A stretch of DNA of 64,000 nucleotides, taken from the NCBI GenBank assembly GCA_016190245.1, contig JACPQY010000008.1, positions 1 to 64,000 of the forward strand, written 5' to 3'. The DNA comes from Nitrospirota bacterium (GTDB lineage: Bacteria > JACPQY01). The position numbers and the translations under genes are program-made. The notes under the pieces were generated by a model. That model did no database searches. It saw nothing but the letters and a program-made list of their open reading frames with translations, and was not told the DNA's origin. The number at the start of each line of letters is the position of its first letter. Within the stretch, counting starts at the first letter, position 1. This document shows positions 28,856 through 37,700 of this stretch, piece by piece.

Positions 28856-29186
28856 TGGAGGGTCTCAGATTGGATCAGACTCGTCAAGCCCGCCCGCCGG
28901 ACGGCCTTCCTCGTTGAGATCCCGCGGGGTGTCCGGAGTCGCCCGAATCAGAAAACGTGTGGAGCTATCCGGCCCGCCGAAGGCGGGGCGGTTTCATCGG
29001 TCGGCTACGCGGCCTTTCTGATTTCCGCCGACTCATACATGTCTTCCCGCAGTTCAGTTCCACCGCTGAACGCCGGCCCTCAGCCGCGAGTGAGGCTGGG
29101 GGTCAGATCTGTGCACCGGTCAAAACCGTTCGGCGGTCGTGTCTTCGACTCCACAGATCGAATTCCCGCATCCGATGGAGCTCCCG
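28856..29186. other. 331-bp gene-free region
   Basis: No gene is supported. Short imperfect inverted repeats are present, for example CAGCC/GGCTG around 29090-29105 followed by GGGGGTCAG. I see no promoter for the flanking genes, which both point leftward. Confidence 0.4.
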
Positions 29187-30572
29187 TCAACGCGGATCCG
29201 CAGCGGAGAGCGCCTTCAGCTTCTTCCAGAGCGTGACTCGGGTGACGCCGAGGAGGGCGGCGGCCTTGGACCGGTGGCCGCCGGTCTCCCGCAGGGCCTC
29301 TTCGATCACGCGCCTCTGTTTTTCCAGGGGCACACGGCGCAAGAGATTGACCGGCCGGGCCGGGGGCTGGGGTGGCGGCTCCGAGATCTCCGAGGGGAGG
29401 TCGCGCCGACCGATCGTGTCGCCGGTGCAGCGAATGAAGGCGTGTTCGACGGCCCTTTCGAGTTCCCGCAGGTTGCCGGGCCATGCGTAGCCCGCCAGGT
29501 CTGCAAGCGCGTTCTCCGAAATGCCGGTCACCGCCTTCCCATAGCGGCGGCGCATGTCTTCGAGGAGGGCTTGGACGAGGATCGGGATGTCGGGCGCTCG
29601 GTCGCGCAGGGGGGGGAGGACGATGGGGACGACGCCGAGACGGTGATAGAGGTCGAGGCGGAGAGCCCCCTGCCGGATGGCGGTTCGGGGGTCCGAGCAA
29701 GAGGTGGCGATCAGGCGGACATTCGGAGGGGAGTCCGACGCCCCTGTGGGGGGATGCCGCTGGTCTTCGAGGAGTCGGAAAAGCGCGGCCTGCGCGCGAG
29801 GGGAGAGAGTGGATATCTCTTGCAGGAAGAGCGTGCCGCCACTTGCCTCGAATATCTTCGGACCCCAGCCGGGCCGCCGACCGCGGCCGACCGGCCGATC
29901 CACCAAGTCAGCTTCCACGATCTCGGCTGGGGGGCCGTCGCACAACAGAGGCACGAAGGGGGCGGTCCGACGGCGACTCCGGAGGTGGAGCACCCGGGCA
30001 AGTTTCTCCTTGCCAGTGCCAGGCTCGCCAAGAAGGAGGACGGGGACGTCGGTGTCCGCCACCTGCTCGACCACTCGAAGGGCGTCCAATAGGGGGGGGT
30101 GACGGGTGATCCAGCCGAGCCTCCCGAGCCGACCCGCCAGGGCTTCCCGGAGCCGTGTTTCCTCGGTGGCGTCCCGAAGGATGATGGCCGCCAGTGGGGG
30201 CGGTCCCTCCGCCCCGCCCGGAAACTCTACCACCGTGGCAAGCAGAACCCGGTCGAGACCGTCGGGTCCGGCCAGGGTGAGACTTCGAAGAGCGGGGTGG
30301 CGATCCTCTTTGTTGGGGGGGCTGGCGGTTGCCGAGACTGGCTTCGGGATCGGGACGGGCCCCGGGACCAACAGTCCCCGGAGGACTTCCGGGATCGCCT
30401 CGGCCCCCCCCGCGTCATGCCCGAATGGCACGAGTTCCCTCGCGGCCTGGTTCGCCCAAACGAGGCCTCCCGAGCGGTCCGCGAGGACGATGCCCTCCCC
30501 GAGAACTTCCAAGATAGGGATGGCTTGAGCTATCGGGTCAGGGAGCGTCTGGTGCGGGGTGTCCGAGGCCAA
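29187..30572 (-). CDS. PAS-AAA-Fis regulator lacking the sigma-54 loop
   Basis: 461 aa with the enhancer-binding-protein layout: a PAS-like sensor (about 20-150), an AAA+ domain (from about 165) and a Fis-type HTH at the end (GGHRSKAAALLGVTRVTLWK). Walker A is present as GEPGTGKEKLA, but the ELFGHxxGAFTGA segment that contacts sigma-54 is missing, and Walker B reads GGTLFLQEI instead of LFLDEI. It is therefore unlikely to activate sigma-54 polymerase and may be a DNA-binding repressor or relic. An AT-rich upstream segment carries two TAAACATCAWTCCA direct repeats. Confidence 0.8.
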   Translation of the reverse strand: MASDTPHQTLPDPIAQAIPILEVLGEGIVLADRSGGLVWANQAARELVPFGHDAGGAEAIPEVLRGLLVPGPVPIPKPVSATASPPNKEDRHPALRSLTLAGPDGLDRVLLATVVEFPGGAEGPPPLAAIILRDATEETRLREALAGRLGRLGWITRHPPLLDALRVVEQVADTDVPVLLLGEPGTGKEKLARVLHLRSRRRTAPFVPLLCDGPPAEIVEADLVDRPVGRGRRPGWGPKIFEASGGTLFLQEISTLSPRAQAALFRLLEDQRHPPTGASDSPPNVRLIATSCSDPRTAIRQGALRLDLYHRLGVVPIVLPPLRDRAPDIPILVQALLEDMRRRYGKAVTGISENALADLAGYAWPGNLRELERAVEHAFIRCTGDTIGRRDLPSEISEPPPQPPARPVNLLRRVPLEKQRRVIEEALRETGGHRSKAAALLGVTRVTLWKKLKALSAADPR

Positions 30573-30611
30573 TACCGAGCAGAATAGCGCGAAATGGCGG
30601 GGCTGTCAACT

Positions 30612-30658
30612 TAAACATCATTCCACGATAACTCGATGACTAAGTAAACATCAATCCA
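30612..30658. repeat. direct repeat TAAACATCAWTCCA x2
   Basis: The 14-mers at 30612-30625 and 30645-30658 differ at one base and are spaced 33 bp start to start, about three helical turns. They lie in the AT-rich stretch upstream of the PAS-AAA-Fis gene and downstream of the crotonase stop, so they may be tandem binding sites. Confidence 0.5.
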
Positions 30659-30677
30659 ACAACTGCTTTATTTTATT

Positions 30678-31469
30678 CTACTTCAACCCCAGTGTATTCA
30701 TGGCTGCTTTTCTGAATTCTGCCGATGCGAGCAACTTCCCTTGAACCTTCACCACCTCCCGAAGGTACTTCTCCAAGCTTGCTTTCTCTTGGGAATGGAC
30801 AAGCTTTTTCAGGTGACTCACGAACGTCGTGCCCGCAGTCGCGATCTCCTGGGCGATTTTGATCACCTCTGGGAGCAATGCCGAATCCTCAAAAAGGCCG
30901 TCCACCAGTCCCAGCCTCAGTGCCTCCTCGCCGCTCACCGCCTCGCCGGTGTAGATGATCCTCTGGGCCTTCATGCCCGCGCGCCGGAGGATGAAATACG
31001 CCCCGCCCATGGCCGGTAGGAGGCCGAGCCGCACCCACGATTGGCGGAGGCTGGCGGATCTCGCCGAGTAGCACAGGTCGCAGGCCAGCGCGAGATCCAT
31101 CCCTCCCCCGGCGGCGGCCCCGTTCACGGCGGAGATGACGACCACAGGCGTCTCTCGGACGGCCCGGACGAGACCCTGGAACCCTTTGTAGACATGCCCG
31201 GCAGCTTTCTCGGCGCCCTTGGCGGTCACGTCCAGCAGCTCCCTCAGATCGCCCCCGGCACAGAACGCCGGCGGGGTTCCCGTGAGGATGCCCACCCGCT
31301 GACCGGTGGCGGCGAGGTCTCGGACAGCCCGCTGCAGCTCGAATGTCGTTTCGATGTTGAGTGCATTGCGCACCTGTGGGCGATTCAGACGGATAATCCT
31401 AACTCCATCGGTCGCCTGCTCGACTTCGATGAACTTGTAGGCTGCGGGTTTCTTGGCTTGGCGGCTCAC
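30678..31469 (-). CDS. enoyl-CoA hydratase/isomerase family protein
   Basis: 263 aa with the crotonase fold: IIRLNRPQVRNALN, the oxyanion-hole AFCAGGDLRELL, and NGAAAGGGMDLALACDLCYS with the second oxyanion Gly, then VRLGLLPAMGGAYFILRRAG. The usual Glu/Asp pair region is retained in part; hydratase against isomerase cannot be told. The long upstream frame is spurious; I use the GTG at 31469, which gives the normal family length. No other beta-oxidation gene is adjacent. Confidence 0.85.
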   Translation of the reverse strand: MSRQAKKPAAYKFIEVEQATDGVRIIRLNRPQVRNALNIETTFELQRAVRDLAATGQRVGILTGTPPAFCAGGDLRELLDVTAKGAEKAAGHVYKGFQGLVRAVRETPVVVISAVNGAAAGGGMDLALACDLCYSARSASLRQSWVRLGLLPAMGGAYFILRRAGMKAQRIIYTGEAVSGEEALRLGLVDGLFEDSALLPEVIKIAQEIATAGTTFVSHLKKLVHSQEKASLEKYLREVVKVQGKLLASAEFRKAAMNTLGLK

Positions 31470-31599
31470 GCGCGGTGTATGACACAGATCGCCCCCCCCC
31501 CGCAACCCTGTACGCGGAGGACGAGGTGCCTGGTCCTCTGAAGAATGTGCGGCGGTCAACAACCTGTTGCGCGACAGCCGCCCGGAGGGTCTCGCGGGC

Positions 31600-31663
31600 C
31601 GGCCCACCGGGTCTTCCGTGTCAGGGCCAAGATCAGTGGACTGACGTCCTCCCCGGAAAACTC
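31600..31663 (+). repeat. interspersed repeat B, copy 1
   Basis: Contains CACCGGGTCTTCCGTGTCAG, then GGCCAAGATCAGTGGACTG and CCCCGGAAAACTC. Copies lie at 33001-33065 and 33655-33804. It precedes the DUF4143 gene's 3' end. Confidence 0.75.
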
Positions 31664-31738
31664 CCGAGCCGGGCAGGGCACGGCGATCGCAGCCTCGCGC
31701 GGGTTTGTGACCGACCCGCCGGCCCCAGGAGCTCCCGT

Positions 31739-32902
31739 TCAGAACAGTCGGCCGCTCTCCACTTCCTGGAGGAAGCTTTCCAGCGGCAATACGTCGATGC
31801 CGTCCTTCGTTCGTTGGCGGTGGTCGCCTCCGTACGCGAGGATCCGGCGCGCCAGCCCCGGGAGCGGTTGGATGGCGCGAAGGCCCCGCAGGGCATCCCC
31901 CGAGGCGGAGCGGCCGGATTTGACCTCGAGGGCCAGGAATTTCCTCCCCCGCCTCAGGAGAAAATCCACCTCCGTCAGTCCGGCCTCCGCCGGGGCCCAG
32001 TACCACCACTCGTCGAACAGGCCTCGGTAGTCGCGGTAGGCGCGCAGGACGCCGGCGAGCCATCCCTCCAGCAGCGGCCCCATTTCTTCCCGTGTGGCCG
32101 GTCCGAGTTGTTTCTTGATCGCCCGGGGGAGCCCCGGGTCGGCCCAGTACAACTTGGGGTGGCGGCGCTCCCGGACCCGCAATCGCCCTTCGAAGGCGGG
32201 AAGGCGGTAGGCGAGGAGCGTGTCTTCGAGGACGTCGAGATAGCCGATGGCCGTCGTGCGTGTGACGCCCGCGTCCCGGGCAAGGCTGGAGACGTTGAGC
32301 ACCCGTCCATGGAATAGCGCGGCCACGGGCAGGAACCGCGCGAATCCCGGCAAGTTGCGCACGAGGGCCTCGGCTTGGATTTCCTCGCGAAGATAGGTTT
32401 GGGCGTAGGCCTCCAGCGCCTCGCTGCGGCTTTCGGCCCCGAGGACCACGGGCAGGCTGCCCCATCGCAGCGATTCGTCGAGATGGAATGTGCCCCCGAG
32501 TTCCTCCGGCACAAGCGGATGCATGAAGCGCTGAACGGCTCGGCCCCCGAGCAGGTTGACACCCCCGCGCCTGAGCTTCCTGGCGCTGGAGCCACACAGG
32601 GCGAACTTGAGACCCTGCTCCTCGATGTGTCGGTGGACCTCATTGAGGAGCGAGGGGAGCCGCTGGATTTCATCGATGACGACGCGGGTTCCGCGGCGAA
32701 GGGCGCGCACCTCGCCCGCGAAGAGGCCGGCGTCCGCGAGGTAGGCCTGGTATTTCCGTTCGTCCAGCAGGTCCACGTAGTGGGCCTCGGGAAAGGTGCG
32801 CCGGAGCCAGGTGCTCTTCCCCGTCCCCCGCGGTCCGAACAGGAAGAAAGAACCCGCGGGGGGCTTCAGGAGGCGGGGATAGGAGAGTGATTCATTGCGC
32901 AT
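31739..32902 (-). CDS. ATPase with C-terminal DUF4143 domain
   Basis: 387 aa. The N-terminal P-loop domain (AAA_14 type) has Walker A FGPRGTGKSTWLRR and VVIDEIQRLPSLL. The C-terminal DUF4143 domain ends in a nuclease-like segment, TEVDFLLRRGRKFLALEVKS, whose DFxxxExK resembles a PD-(D/E)XK site. Such proteins are common in accessory regions of bacteria and archaea and have no established role. ATG 32902 is preceded at 9 nt by a perfect TATAAT (32917-32912). Repeat B copies lie on both sides. Confidence 0.85.
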   Translation of the reverse strand: MRNESLSYPRLLKPPAGSFFLFGPRGTGKSTWLRRTFPEAHYVDLLDERKYQAYLADAGLFAGEVRALRRGTRVVIDEIQRLPSLLNEVHRHIEEQGLKFALCGSSARKLRRGGVNLLGGRAVQRFMHPLVPEELGGTFHLDESLRWGSLPVVLGAESRSEALEAYAQTYLREEIQAEALVRNLPGFARFLPVAALFHGRVLNVSSLARDAGVTRTTAIGYLDVLEDTLLAYRLPAFEGRLRVRERRHPKLYWADPGLPRAIKKQLGPATREEMGPLLEGWLAGVLRAYRDYRGLFDEWWYWAPAEAGLTEVDFLLRRGRKFLALEVKSGRSASGDALRGLRAIQPLPGLARRILAYGGDHRQRTKDGIDVLPLESFLQEVESGRLF

Positions 32903-33000
32903 ATTGCCATCATTATACGCCGTATTATGACGGCAAGCCATACAGCTTGGTTCTTCCGGGGCCCCGAGGCTCATGGGCTTCGTTGCCGGAGGGAGAGAGC

Positions 33001-33065
33001 CCCCCGGCTCGCCCGGTCTTCCGTGCCAAGGCCAGGATCAGCAGACTGTCCCCGGAACACTCACG
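33001..33065 (+). repeat. interspersed repeat B, copy 2
   Basis: CCCCCGGCTCGCCCGGTCTT begins it; GCCAAGGCCAGGATCAGCAG and ACTGTCCCCGGAACACTC follow. It lies between the DUF4143 ATPase and the small HEPN/PaREP1-like gene. Confidence 0.8.
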
Positions 33066-33181
33066 GGGTGCGTCCTTGACCGAGGCGGGCTGAGCCACGC
33101 GGAGTCGGGCCGAACACCGGGTGAAACCGGGGTCGTGCGGTTGGTACAGAGCCTGCCGACAGGCAGGCGTCTCCGACCCGG

Positions 33182-33216
33182 TTGGACGCGCGGCTGGGGC
33201 GTGTTACCCTGAACGC
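33182..33216 (+). promoter_or_regulatory. leaderless promoter
   Basis: TTGGAC (33182-33187), a 17-bp spacer and TACCCT (33205-33210), then 6 nt to the ATG at 33217. Confidence 0.45.
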
Positions 33217-33603
33217 ATGTCACGCAACGGCTACATGAGGGCCGCGCGGATCTTCGCCGAGAGGGCGCAGCAGGAATTTGCAAAGGCGCGGCTGGAGATG
33301 GACGATGCCGGGCTTCGGCAGGCGGCCGAGAAGGGCTGGGGTGCCGCCTTCCAGGCAACGAAGGCGTTGGTTGCCAAGAAGGGTCGAAAACCATCAAAGG
33401 GAACCACTCGACTGAAAGAAACGCTTCTCGACCTCGAGAAACGCGACCCAGCGCTATCCCGGGCAAAAGTATTCGAAAGGTTTGCAACCTTCTTGGGGGA
33501 GCTGCACGTGAATTGTTTTGGGGAAGGGGACTATTCCGTCAAGATCATCGGCAGGATTCTCGATAAGCTTCCCGACTACATCCGCACCATCGAATCGCTC
33601 TAG
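33217..33603 (+). CDS. small HEPN/PaREP1-like protein
   Basis: 128 aa, mostly helical: RAARIFAERAQQEFAKARLE, GLRQAAEKGWGAAFQATKAL and AKVFERFATFLGELHVNCFG. The repeated A-x-x-x-W-x-A pattern resembles PaREP1 or HEPN-like proteins, which often belong to nucleotidyltransferase toxin-antitoxin pairs. No nucleotidyltransferase lies nearby and the RxxxxH motif is not clear. It is an isolated gene between two copies of repeat B with its own leaderless promoter. Confidence 0.55.
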   Translation: MSRNGYMRAARIFAERAQQEFAKARLEMDDAGLRQAAEKGWGAAFQATKALVAKKGRKPSKGTTRLKETLLDLEKRDPALSRAKVFERFATFLGELHVNCFGEGDYSVKIIGRILDKLPDYIRTIESL

Positions 33604-33654
33604 GATTCCGGTGACGGCATGCTGCTTTTCTTCGCTTCCGGTTGGAGGAGCGCC

Positions 33655-33804
33655 CCCCGGCTCGCCCGGTCTTTGGTGTCAAGGCCAAGATGAGCAGGCG
33701 GCATCGAAAATGGATCCGCCTATTGAAGCCACACGGCATTCGAGACGGGATTTTCATCGTTCGCGTGTGCCGCACGGCGGCATGACGACTGTCCCCGGAA
33801 AACT
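33655..33804 (+). repeat. interspersed repeat B, copy 3, split
   Basis: The left half (CCCCCCGGCTCGCCCGGTCT to GGCCAAGATGAGCAG, 33655-33700) and the right half (ACTGTCCCCGGAAAACT, 33787-33804) are contiguous in copy 2 but separated here by about 86 bp, which itself begins GGCGGCATCG and ends in GGCGGCATGA. It looks like an insertion into the repeat. Confidence 0.65.
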
Positions 33805-33852
33805 TAACGTTGCAAGTGGCGCCTGATCGCGTATGATCGGGCCAAAGTCCAA

Positions 33853-34398
33853 ATGACCAGTTTCTGGAATCAGCCCACAAAGCGCTACCGCAATTTCCAG
33901 ATCGTCTACACCGTGCTCACGCTCAACTTCATCATCCCCTCGTTCATGTATGCCTTCGCGCCGATGACGGCGGTGCGCCAGTTCTTCGAGATCGGGCAGA
34001 TCTTGGGCGGCGGGTACTACCCCATCCATGAGGAGAGCTACGTCTGGCGGTGCCTGGCGGTGGGGAACGTCTTCACGCTCGGGATCATGTGCTTTCTCCT
34101 CCAAGCGGACATCCAGAAGCACTTTCCCATCCTGTGGCCCCTGGTGGTGATGAAATCGTCGGCCGCCCTCGGGTACCTGCGGATCTACACATCGCGCTAC
34201 GACTATCCCGCCTTCCTCGCGGTTTTCCTGTTCGATTCGCTCACGGTCGGCTTCATGATCTATTTCGCGGTGCGCGCGAGGCGCGAACTCGAGCGCGCGG
34301 GCGCCTGGGCGTCCGTGCCCCGACCGCACTCGCTCAGCGCCCGCCGGGCGACCGGAGCCGCCGCGCCCCCGCCGGCGGTGGGACGCCCGACGACGTGA
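33853..34398 (+). CDS. membrane protein, unknown
   Basis: 181 aa with four likely membrane segments (FQIVYTVLTLNFIIPSFMYA, CLAVGNVFTLGIMCFLLQA, PILWPLVVMKSSAALGYLRI, FLAVFLFDSLTVGFMIYFAV) and a cytoplasmic Pro/Ala/Arg-rich tail. No family recognised. A promoter with TTGCAA, a 16-bp spacer and TATGAT (33833-33838) precedes the ATG by 14 nt. The following gene encodes an FAD oxidoreductase on the same strand, 87 bp away. Confidence 0.65.
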   Translation: MTSFWNQPTKRYRNFQIVYTVLTLNFIIPSFMYAFAPMTAVRQFFEIGQILGGGYYPIHEESYVWRCLAVGNVFTLGIMCFLLQADIQKHFPILWPLVVMKSSAALGYLRIYTSRYDYPAFLAVFLFDSLTVGFMIYFAVRARRELERAGAWASVPRPHSLSARRATGAAAPPPAVGRPTT

Positions 34399-34485
34399 CC
34401 GCTCCGGCGGGATCCTCCTTCAAGGGGTGATCCGGCCTCCATTCAACGGCCCGAGCCGTGGCGGCAGGGCGAGGCACACCGGCCC

Positions 34486-36423
34486 ATGCGTCTGAGAGCC
34501 TTCGAGATCCGCTGGGCCGCCGGACTCGTCCGTGCCTTGCTTCCGCTCGATCGCTCCACGCGGTTCGCGTCCGTCGCGCGCGACATCCCGCTCGATGCCT
34601 TCATCCAGGACTTCGTGGGCCGCCCGCCTGCCTTCGTGGGGTGGGTCTATCGGCTGCTCATCTGGTGTTTCGAGTGGCTCCCGCCGATCCTCATCGGCCG
34701 GTTCCGTCGCTTCAGCCGGCTCTCCGCCAAGGATCAGGAGGCCTACGTGCAGGCGTGGGGGGCGGCGGAATTCTACCCCCTCCGCCAGGGCCTCAATCTC
34801 CTCAAAATCATGACGGCGCTCGCGCTGGGCGGTGAACCGGCCGTCCAGCGGGCGCTGGGCTATCACAAGGAATTCGGCAGTCGGGAGTCGGCAGTGGGCA
34901 GCAAGAAGGGCGGGCGGGACCTCGTAGCGATTTCCGATTCCCGACTTCCGACTCCCGACTCTCGACTGCCGACTGCCGATGACGAGGCCGATTTCGTCGT
35001 TGTCGGCAGCGGCGCCGCGGGGGCGACGTTCGCCCGCACGGCAGCGCGGTTGGGAGCGTCCGTTCTGATCCTGGAGGAAGGTCCCATCGTGGGCAGGGAC
35101 GACTACTCCACGAACCTGTGGCGCTCGATGAAAACCATGTGGCGGGATTGCGGCCGCAGCGCAGCTTTGGGCCGCGCGATGGTGCCCTACCTCCAGGCGC
35201 GCTGCGTGGGCGGCACGACCGTCATCAACTCCGGCATCAGTTGGCGCCTGCCGGACGACATCTATCCGGAGTGGGAGCGCGAGCACGGTGTCCGCCTGGA
35301 TCGGGATCGTTTGGAGGCCTGCTTCGATGAGATCGAGCGCGACTTGAACATCGGTCCCACGGAGGAGCCTCTTTTCGGCGAGAACAACCGGCTCCTCAAG
35401 GTGGCGGCGGAGCGGTTGGGGCTGCGATCGAGACCGACGGCGCGCAACGTGAAGGGTTGCGAGGGACTCTCCCTGTGCAACCAGGGCTGCCCGCGGGGGC
35501 ACAAACTGAGCATGGAGGTGACGTACGTTCCCGACGCGCTCGCCCACGGGGCGACGCTGGTTGATCGGTGCCGTGTGGAGCGGATCGTGATCGAACGAGG
35601 GCGGGCCGTCGGCGTTGAGGCGAGGCACGACGGAGGGCGATTCGTGGCACGGGCGCGGCGCGGTGTGGTGGTCGCCGCCAGCGCGGTTCAAAGCCCTGTC
35701 CTACTCCAGCGCAGCGGGCTGGGACGATCGAACGGCCACCTCGGCCGGCATTTTCAGGCGCACCCCGGCATCGGCATTGCCGCTCTTTTCGAGGAGCCCG
35801 TCCGGCTCTGGGACGGCGCCACGCAGGGGTACGAGTGCGAACACTTCCGGTCGCTGCGTTTCAAGATCGAGACTCTGGCGCTCCCGATGGAGCTCCTCAT
35901 CGCGCGGATTCCGGGCGCGGGATTGCGCCTCCTCGAACGCGTGGAGGCGGCGGATCGTCTGGCCTTGTGGGGCGTGCAAGTGCGGTGCCGCGCCGAGGGG
36001 ACCGTTCGCTCGAGCGCGATCGGTCCGCTCGTTTTCTACGCCCCCACGGCGGAGGACTGCGGCCTGTTCCAGCGCGCGGCCTACGAGACGGCCCGGCTGT
36101 TCTTTGCCGCGGGCGCGCGAGCCGTTTTCCCCGGCATCAAGGGCGCCCCGGAGGAATTGCACAGCGAGGAAGAGGCCCGGCGCCTGCTCGATCTTCGCAT
36201 CGAACCTCGGGATCTCACCATGGCCATGACGCACCTCTTCGGCACTTGTCGTATGGGCCCCGACCCGCGGCGATCCGTCGTGAACTTCGATTTCGAGACG
36301 CACGACGTGCGCGGACTCTACGTCGTGGATTCGAGCGTCTTCCCCACGAACCTTGGTGTGAACCCCCAGGAGCCGATCATGGCGCTGGCGATGTATGCGG
36401 CGCTGGGGATCGTGAGCCCGTGA
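34486..36423 (+). CDS. GMC-type FAD oxidoreductase with N-terminal extension
   Basis: 645 aa. A helical N-terminal region (1-130) precedes the Rossmann motif DFVVVGSGAAGATFARTAAR (about 170). GMC features follow: CVGGTTVINSGISWRLP, a cysteine-bearing CEGLSLCNQGCPRGH, and at the end HLFGTCRMGPDPRRSVV and VVDSSVFPTNLGVNPQEPIM, which hold the catalytic His region. Members oxidise alcohols, sugars or sterols. The linker at about residues 130-165 is encoded by a repeat element inserted in frame (34873-34980). The substrate is unknown. Confidence 0.85.
   Translation: MRLRAFEIRWAAGLVRALLPLDRSTRFASVARDIPLDAFIQDFVGRPPAFVGWVYRLLIWCFEWLPPILIGRFRRFSRLSAKDQEAYVQAWGAAEFYPLRQGLNLLKIMTALALGGEPAVQRALGYHKEFGSRESAVGSKKGGRDLVAISDSRLPTPDSRLPTADDEADFVVVGSGAAGATFARTAARLGASVLILEEGPIVGRDDYSTNLWRSMKTMWRDCGRSAALGRAMVPYLQARCVGGTTVINSGISWRLPDDIYPEWEREHGVRLDRDRLEACFDEIERDLNIGPTEEPLFGENNRLLKVAAERLGLRSRPTARNVKGCEGLSLCNQGCPRGHKLSMEVTYVPDALAHGATLVDRCRVERIVIERGRAVGVEARHDGGRFVARARRGVVVAASAVQSPVLLQRSGLGRSNGHLGRHFQAHPGIGIAALFEEPVRLWDGATQGYECEHFRSLRFKIETLALPMELLIARIPGAGLRLLERVEAADRLALWGVQVRCRAEGTVRSSAIGPLVFYAPTAEDCGLFQRAAYETARLFFAAGARAVFPGIKGAPEELHSEEEARRLLDLRIEPRDLTMAMTHLFGTCRMGPDPRRSVVNFDFETHDVRGLYVVDSSVFPTNLGVNPQEPIMALAMYAALGIVSP
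34873..34980 (+). repeat. in-frame inverted-repeat element inside the GMC gene
   Basis: Left arm CGGCAGTCGGGAGTCGGCAG (34875-34894) and right arm GACTCCCGACTCTCGACTGC followed by CGACTGCCG (34950-34979) are complementary in large part. It encodes low-complexity residues (ESAVGSKKGG, DSRLPTPDSRLPTADD) in the linker before the FAD motif. A related unit occurs in hisF. Confidence 0.7.
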
Positions 36424-36501
36424 TCCCGGGAACCCGTGATCCGGCAGGAGGGCGCGTCGCGCCTCCCGTCTCCCTGGTTCCCCGCCTCCCGGACTCCCCG
36501 C

Positions 36502-37584
36502 TCAGAGTTCCATCGCGCCTACGGCGGAGGCCGCCCGGCGCGGCTTGAACACGAACATCCGGGCCAGCTCGCGCACGCGGCGCAGATCGAACCGGGCCTG
36601 ATTCTCCCCGCGGCACTTGAACCAGCAGTCGGAGCAGTCCGGCGCGGGGATCGGTCCGTTGTATTCGGTGTAGTGCATCACGGGGTCGAACTCCGAGCAG
36701 ACTTTCAAATGACCGTCGGCCGTCACCTGTACCCACGCCTCGCCCGCGCGGCAGCCGTCCACGTGTTCGTTCTCGAAGTAGCTCGGCATCGTCTGCAGGT
36801 AGAAGTCGGAGTTGTTGATGCAGCCGTACCGCTGTTTGTAGTCGAGGATGAGGGCGATCTTCTCGCGCAGCACGGGCAGGCGCTCCGGTGTGATCCAGAA
36901 GTCCTTCTTGCCCACCTTCGTGTAGGAGAAAGCCGTGAAGGAGTTGTTGATGCCGAGACGCCGTCCGAGCGCGAGAAAGGCGTCCACGTCTTCCAGGTTC
37001 TTGTTGTGGAGGACGGTGCCGAGTTGCACGTTGCGGAACGGAAGCGTTCGGATCTTGGGGATCTCCTCGCAGAGGTGGTTGAACAGGCCCGGCAGGCCGC
37101 GCTGCGCATCGTGTCGCTCGTCCGGGAAATCGAGGGAGAAGTTGATCGCATCGAGGCCCGATTCATAGAGATGCTTGGCCTTCGCGTAGGTCATCAGCCC
37201 GCCGTGCGTGGTCATGGAGGTGAAGATGATGTCCGTCTTCGTCTTCAGGTTGTAGAGAATGTCCGGCAGATCCTTCCGGAGCGTCGGCTCGCCGCCCGAG
37301 AGCGTGACGTAGAGCGGTTGGACGCGGTTCACGACGTCCACATAGTCCGGCAGGCGGTCCTCCTGCTTTACTTTCCAGTAGTCGCAGAACCCGCACCCTG
37401 CGTTGCACATGATCGTGACCTCGATGTTGAGGTAGAGCGGTCGGCGGCGGAGCTTGGTGAGGAGATATCTCTTCGGGAGCCGGACCAGATAGGTGTAGTA
37501 GAGGTTGTGCTTGAGGCCGCGCGTCCTGCGCGCGACGGGAGGCGCGGCGGCACGGCCCTTGCCCGAGACTTGGGGATTGTCCAT
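36502..37584 (-). CDS. radical SAM protein
   Basis: 360 aa. It has the radical SAM cluster CNAGCGFCDYW (CxxxCxxC) and a GGEPTL strand at LSGGEPTLRKDL. Near the C-terminus further cysteines (KVCSEFD, CSDCWFKCRGE) suggest an auxiliary SPASM-like Fe-S region. Such proteins modify peptides or small molecules; the substrate is unknown and no precursor peptide gene is adjacent. Start taken at ATG 37584; 37599 is an alternative. It is transcribed towards the GMC gene (convergent), 78 bp apart. Confidence 0.85.
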   Translation of the reverse strand: MDNPQVSGKGRAAAPPVARRTRGLKHNLYYTYLVRLPKRYLLTKLRRRPLYLNIEVTIMCNAGCGFCDYWKVKQEDRLPDYVDVVNRVQPLYVTLSGGEPTLRKDLPDILYNLKTKTDIIFTSMTTHGGLMTYAKAKHLYESGLDAINFSLDFPDERHDAQRGLPGLFNHLCEEIPKIRTLPFRNVQLGTVLHNKNLEDVDAFLALGRRLGINNSFTAFSYTKVGKKDFWITPERLPVLREKIALILDYKQRYGCINNSDFYLQTMPSYFENEHVDGCRAGEAWVQVTADGHLKVCSEFDPVMHYTEYNGPIPAPDCSDCWFKCRGENQARFDLRRVRELARMFVFKPRRAASAVGAMEL

Positions 37585-37700
37585 GGCTCGAACGTGCATC
37601 GTAGATCGTGCTTGTCCGCTTTTCAAACCTGCTGCGGGGCTGGTTGGACGCCCCGTTGCGAGTTCGCAGGTCGCAATTCCCGGCGTATGATAGCGGCGGG

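Noticed and set aside
28466-29236. Plus-strand 256-aa frame
   Set aside because: No domain and no promoter or Shine-Dalgarno; the opposite strand has the antitoxin-like pattern.
31470-32597. In-frame upstream extension of the crotonase gene on the minus strand
   Set aside because: It runs through the repeat and the DUF4143 gene in another frame and is Arg/Pro/Gly-rich; the normal crotonase length begins at 31469.
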